Under the pieces are notes generated by a model that saw only the letters and a list, made by a program, of their open reading frames with translations, did no database searches and was not told where the DNA came from. A stretch of 64,000 bases of DNA from Chondrus crispus (lineage: Eukaryota; Rhodophyta; Florideophyceae; Gigartinales; Gigartinaceae). This document shows, one piece after another, positions 63,047 through 64,000 of the stretch. The stretch spans positions 62,001 through 126,000 of the forward strand of contig NW_005179075.1 of the NCBI RefSeq assembly GCF_000350225.1, in the 5' to 3' direction. The translations under genes and the position numbers were made by a program. Within the stretch, counting starts at the first letter, position 1. Each line of letters opens with the position of its first letter.

Positions 63047-63353
63047 TACAGGAACAGGATAGCAGCTGCGTGTACTTGCGCTGGCTAAGCGCATTTGTGT
63101 CTCCAGTGGGCAGGCTGATGAGGGCCTTTTACGAGGAATTCGGAAAGTGCAGGCTGTGGTCCGTCAGGACATGTATCAGGGCCAGAGGCAAACAAAGATA
63201 GATGCCTTTTTTAAATAAAATAGTGGGTTTTGGAGGGTGCCATATGATTGGCTTGGGGAAGAGTTTATCATACCATTTGATAATTGAAAAATCGCGATAA
63301 TTGAAACAAGAACCCTGCCACCGACGTGGTGCAATTATCGCGAACCCACTGTA

Positions 63354-63458
63354 TCGCACAAATGCTAAAATGCGGGCGCGTACGGTACAATCCAAATTTC
63401 TATAGTTGGAGCTCTGACCGCGTCATCGTCGGCGTCCGATGAGTACAAAGCGTGCGTA
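63354..63458. other. Spacer between M1 and P3
   Basis: About 105 bp, nothing recognised. Confidence 0.4.
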
Positions 63459-64000
63459 CAGTAGCGCCCCCCTCGGGGACGCACATACTGTAAGGGAGGG
63501 TTGCCCTAATTATCGGTCACCCGCCCCAACTCGTCGGTCACCCCTAATTGTTTCAATAAATTCCCAAAAAATAAGGTTCTTGTACACGTATGGGGCCAAG
63601 TTTCAGTACTCGGACTATCTCATTGCTGATTATCTCTGAAATTCGTGGATAGATTTAAAAACAAATCTTTCCAATCGCTCTGCCAGAGCGTTTTACCATA
63701 ACAAACCAATCCGCCACTTGGCAGGAATGCAAATTAAGTGCATTCAAATCCCTCCAAAAAGGCGGGCTTTAGCTCTTTGACCGAATCTTGCCAACCGAGC
63801 CCCTCATGGCCGCCCTCAACGACCATTCAGATCTCATCCGAGCCCTTCACTCCAAGATGCATGCCGCTCTCCCGCGATTACCTCGAACGCGGCAGGGCAG
63901 GCGACAGGCAGCCCTTGACATGGTGGCCGCCGGGTCTATGAGCATACGAAAGGCATCCAAGTGGAGCGGCATTGCATACTCCACCTTGCAATCTGCTGTG
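63459..64000 (+). mobile_element. P3: left end of a third pogo-like element
   Basis: CAGTAGCGCCCCCC is preceded by TA (63457-63458). Inside are two copies of TCGGTCACCC (near 63513 and 63533) and TAATTGTTTCAATAA. The start of a transposase frame follows at 63806. The right end is outside the window, so the TIR assignment is provisional. Confidence 0.55.
63806..64000 (+). CDS. P3 transposase N-terminus (partial)
   Basis: An ATG at 63806 opens 65 codons to the window edge: MAALNDHSDLIRALHSKM, then LPRTRQGRRQAALDMVAAG and SMSIRKASKWSGIAYSTLQS. The second half matches the helix-turn-helix (psq/CENP-B type) at the N-terminus of pogo-like transposases, with the typical A-L-x-x-V...S-I-R-x-A...G-I-x-x-S-T-L spacing. 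The catalytic domain would lie to the right of the window. Confidence 0.7.
   Translation, partial: MAALNDHSDLIRALHSKMHAALPRLPRTRQGRRQAALDMVAAGSMSIRKASKWSGIAYSTLQSAV

Larger units (their letters stand above)
60533..63351. mobile_element. M1: TA-flanked non-autonomous transposon, interrupted by P2
   Basis: Ends CAGTGGGTTGGTTCGCGATAATTG (left; the right copy lacks GGTT), flanked by TA at 60531-60532 and 63352-63353. Without P2 it is about 560 bp and encodes nothing. It is packed with the motif CGATAATTGAAAC in both orientations (near 60546, 60563, 60578, 60650, 63281, 63295 and 63333). The CAGT ends and TA target suggest a pogo/Tc1 relative mobilised in trans. Confidence 0.8.

Noticed and set aside
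1..64000. CRISPR arrays, rRNA, tRNA genes, bacterial operons
   Set aside because: No regularly spaced direct repeats with unique spacers, no rRNA-like or cloverleaf sequence, and no bacterial-type gene clusters were seen.

Overview
The window is eukaryotic nuclear DNA made almost entirely of transposable elements. Most recognisable coding sequence belongs to retrotransposons or DNA transposons, many of them inserted into one another. No rRNA, tRNA, CRISPR or bacterial-style operon was seen. Coding stretches run for kilobases without obvious introns, and base composition is mixed (GC-rich host-like pieces, AT-richer copia, pogo and Harbinger pieces). A compact, intron-poor alga is my guess, and a red alga of the Chondrus type would fit the mix of chromovirus, copia, pogo and Harbinger elements. 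That is inference; an oomycete or another protist is not excluded.

Layout. 1-7433 (-): a decayed Ty3/gypsy chromovirus (G1), cut by the left edge. 8408-9545: an unknown gene remnant split by a solo LTR. 9549-11458: an LTR-like segment and an unknown, broken gene. 11459-26553 (+): a 15.1 kb chromovirus (G2) with 1.05 kb LTRs, target duplication CGCAT, a canonical -1 frameshift site between gag and pol, and a 6 kb extra region after the chromodomain that carries a long antisense reading frame. 26559-28710: a truncated LTR, then an unknown zinc-knuckle gene remnant split by a second solo LTR. 28857-30866: a pogo-like DNA transposon (P1) with one frameshift. 31470-33067: a decayed gene whose C-terminal half resembles GDP-fucose O-fucosyltransferases. 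33068-36202: low-complexity and mostly uninterpreted DNA with a possible decayed TPR-like gene.

36203-45777 (+): an old copia-type element (C2) cut in two by a very young copia element (C1, 36545-41958), which is flanked by an unusual 36-bp target repeat. 45778-60306 (+): another old copia element (C3) that received four later insertions: a solo LTR of the G2 family, a different solo LTR, a 4.4 kb LINE, and, inside its 3' LTR, a two-gene Harbinger element (H1). 60533-63351: a TA-flanked shell (M1) rich in short repeats, itself containing a pogo-like element (P2, 60786-63046) with a broken transposase. 63459 to the right edge: the start of a third pogo-like element (P3).

Most element boundaries were fixed by three independent signs: matching ends, a direct target repeat, and a host reading frame that becomes continuous when the insert is ignored. 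The observations most worth following are the antisense gene and 6 kb cargo region of G2, the GGGAAAC-TAG frameshift signal, the 36-bp target duplication of C1, the hairpin-rich LTRs, and the nested TA elements with two different sets of subterminal repeats. All mismatch counts were made by eye and are approximate.
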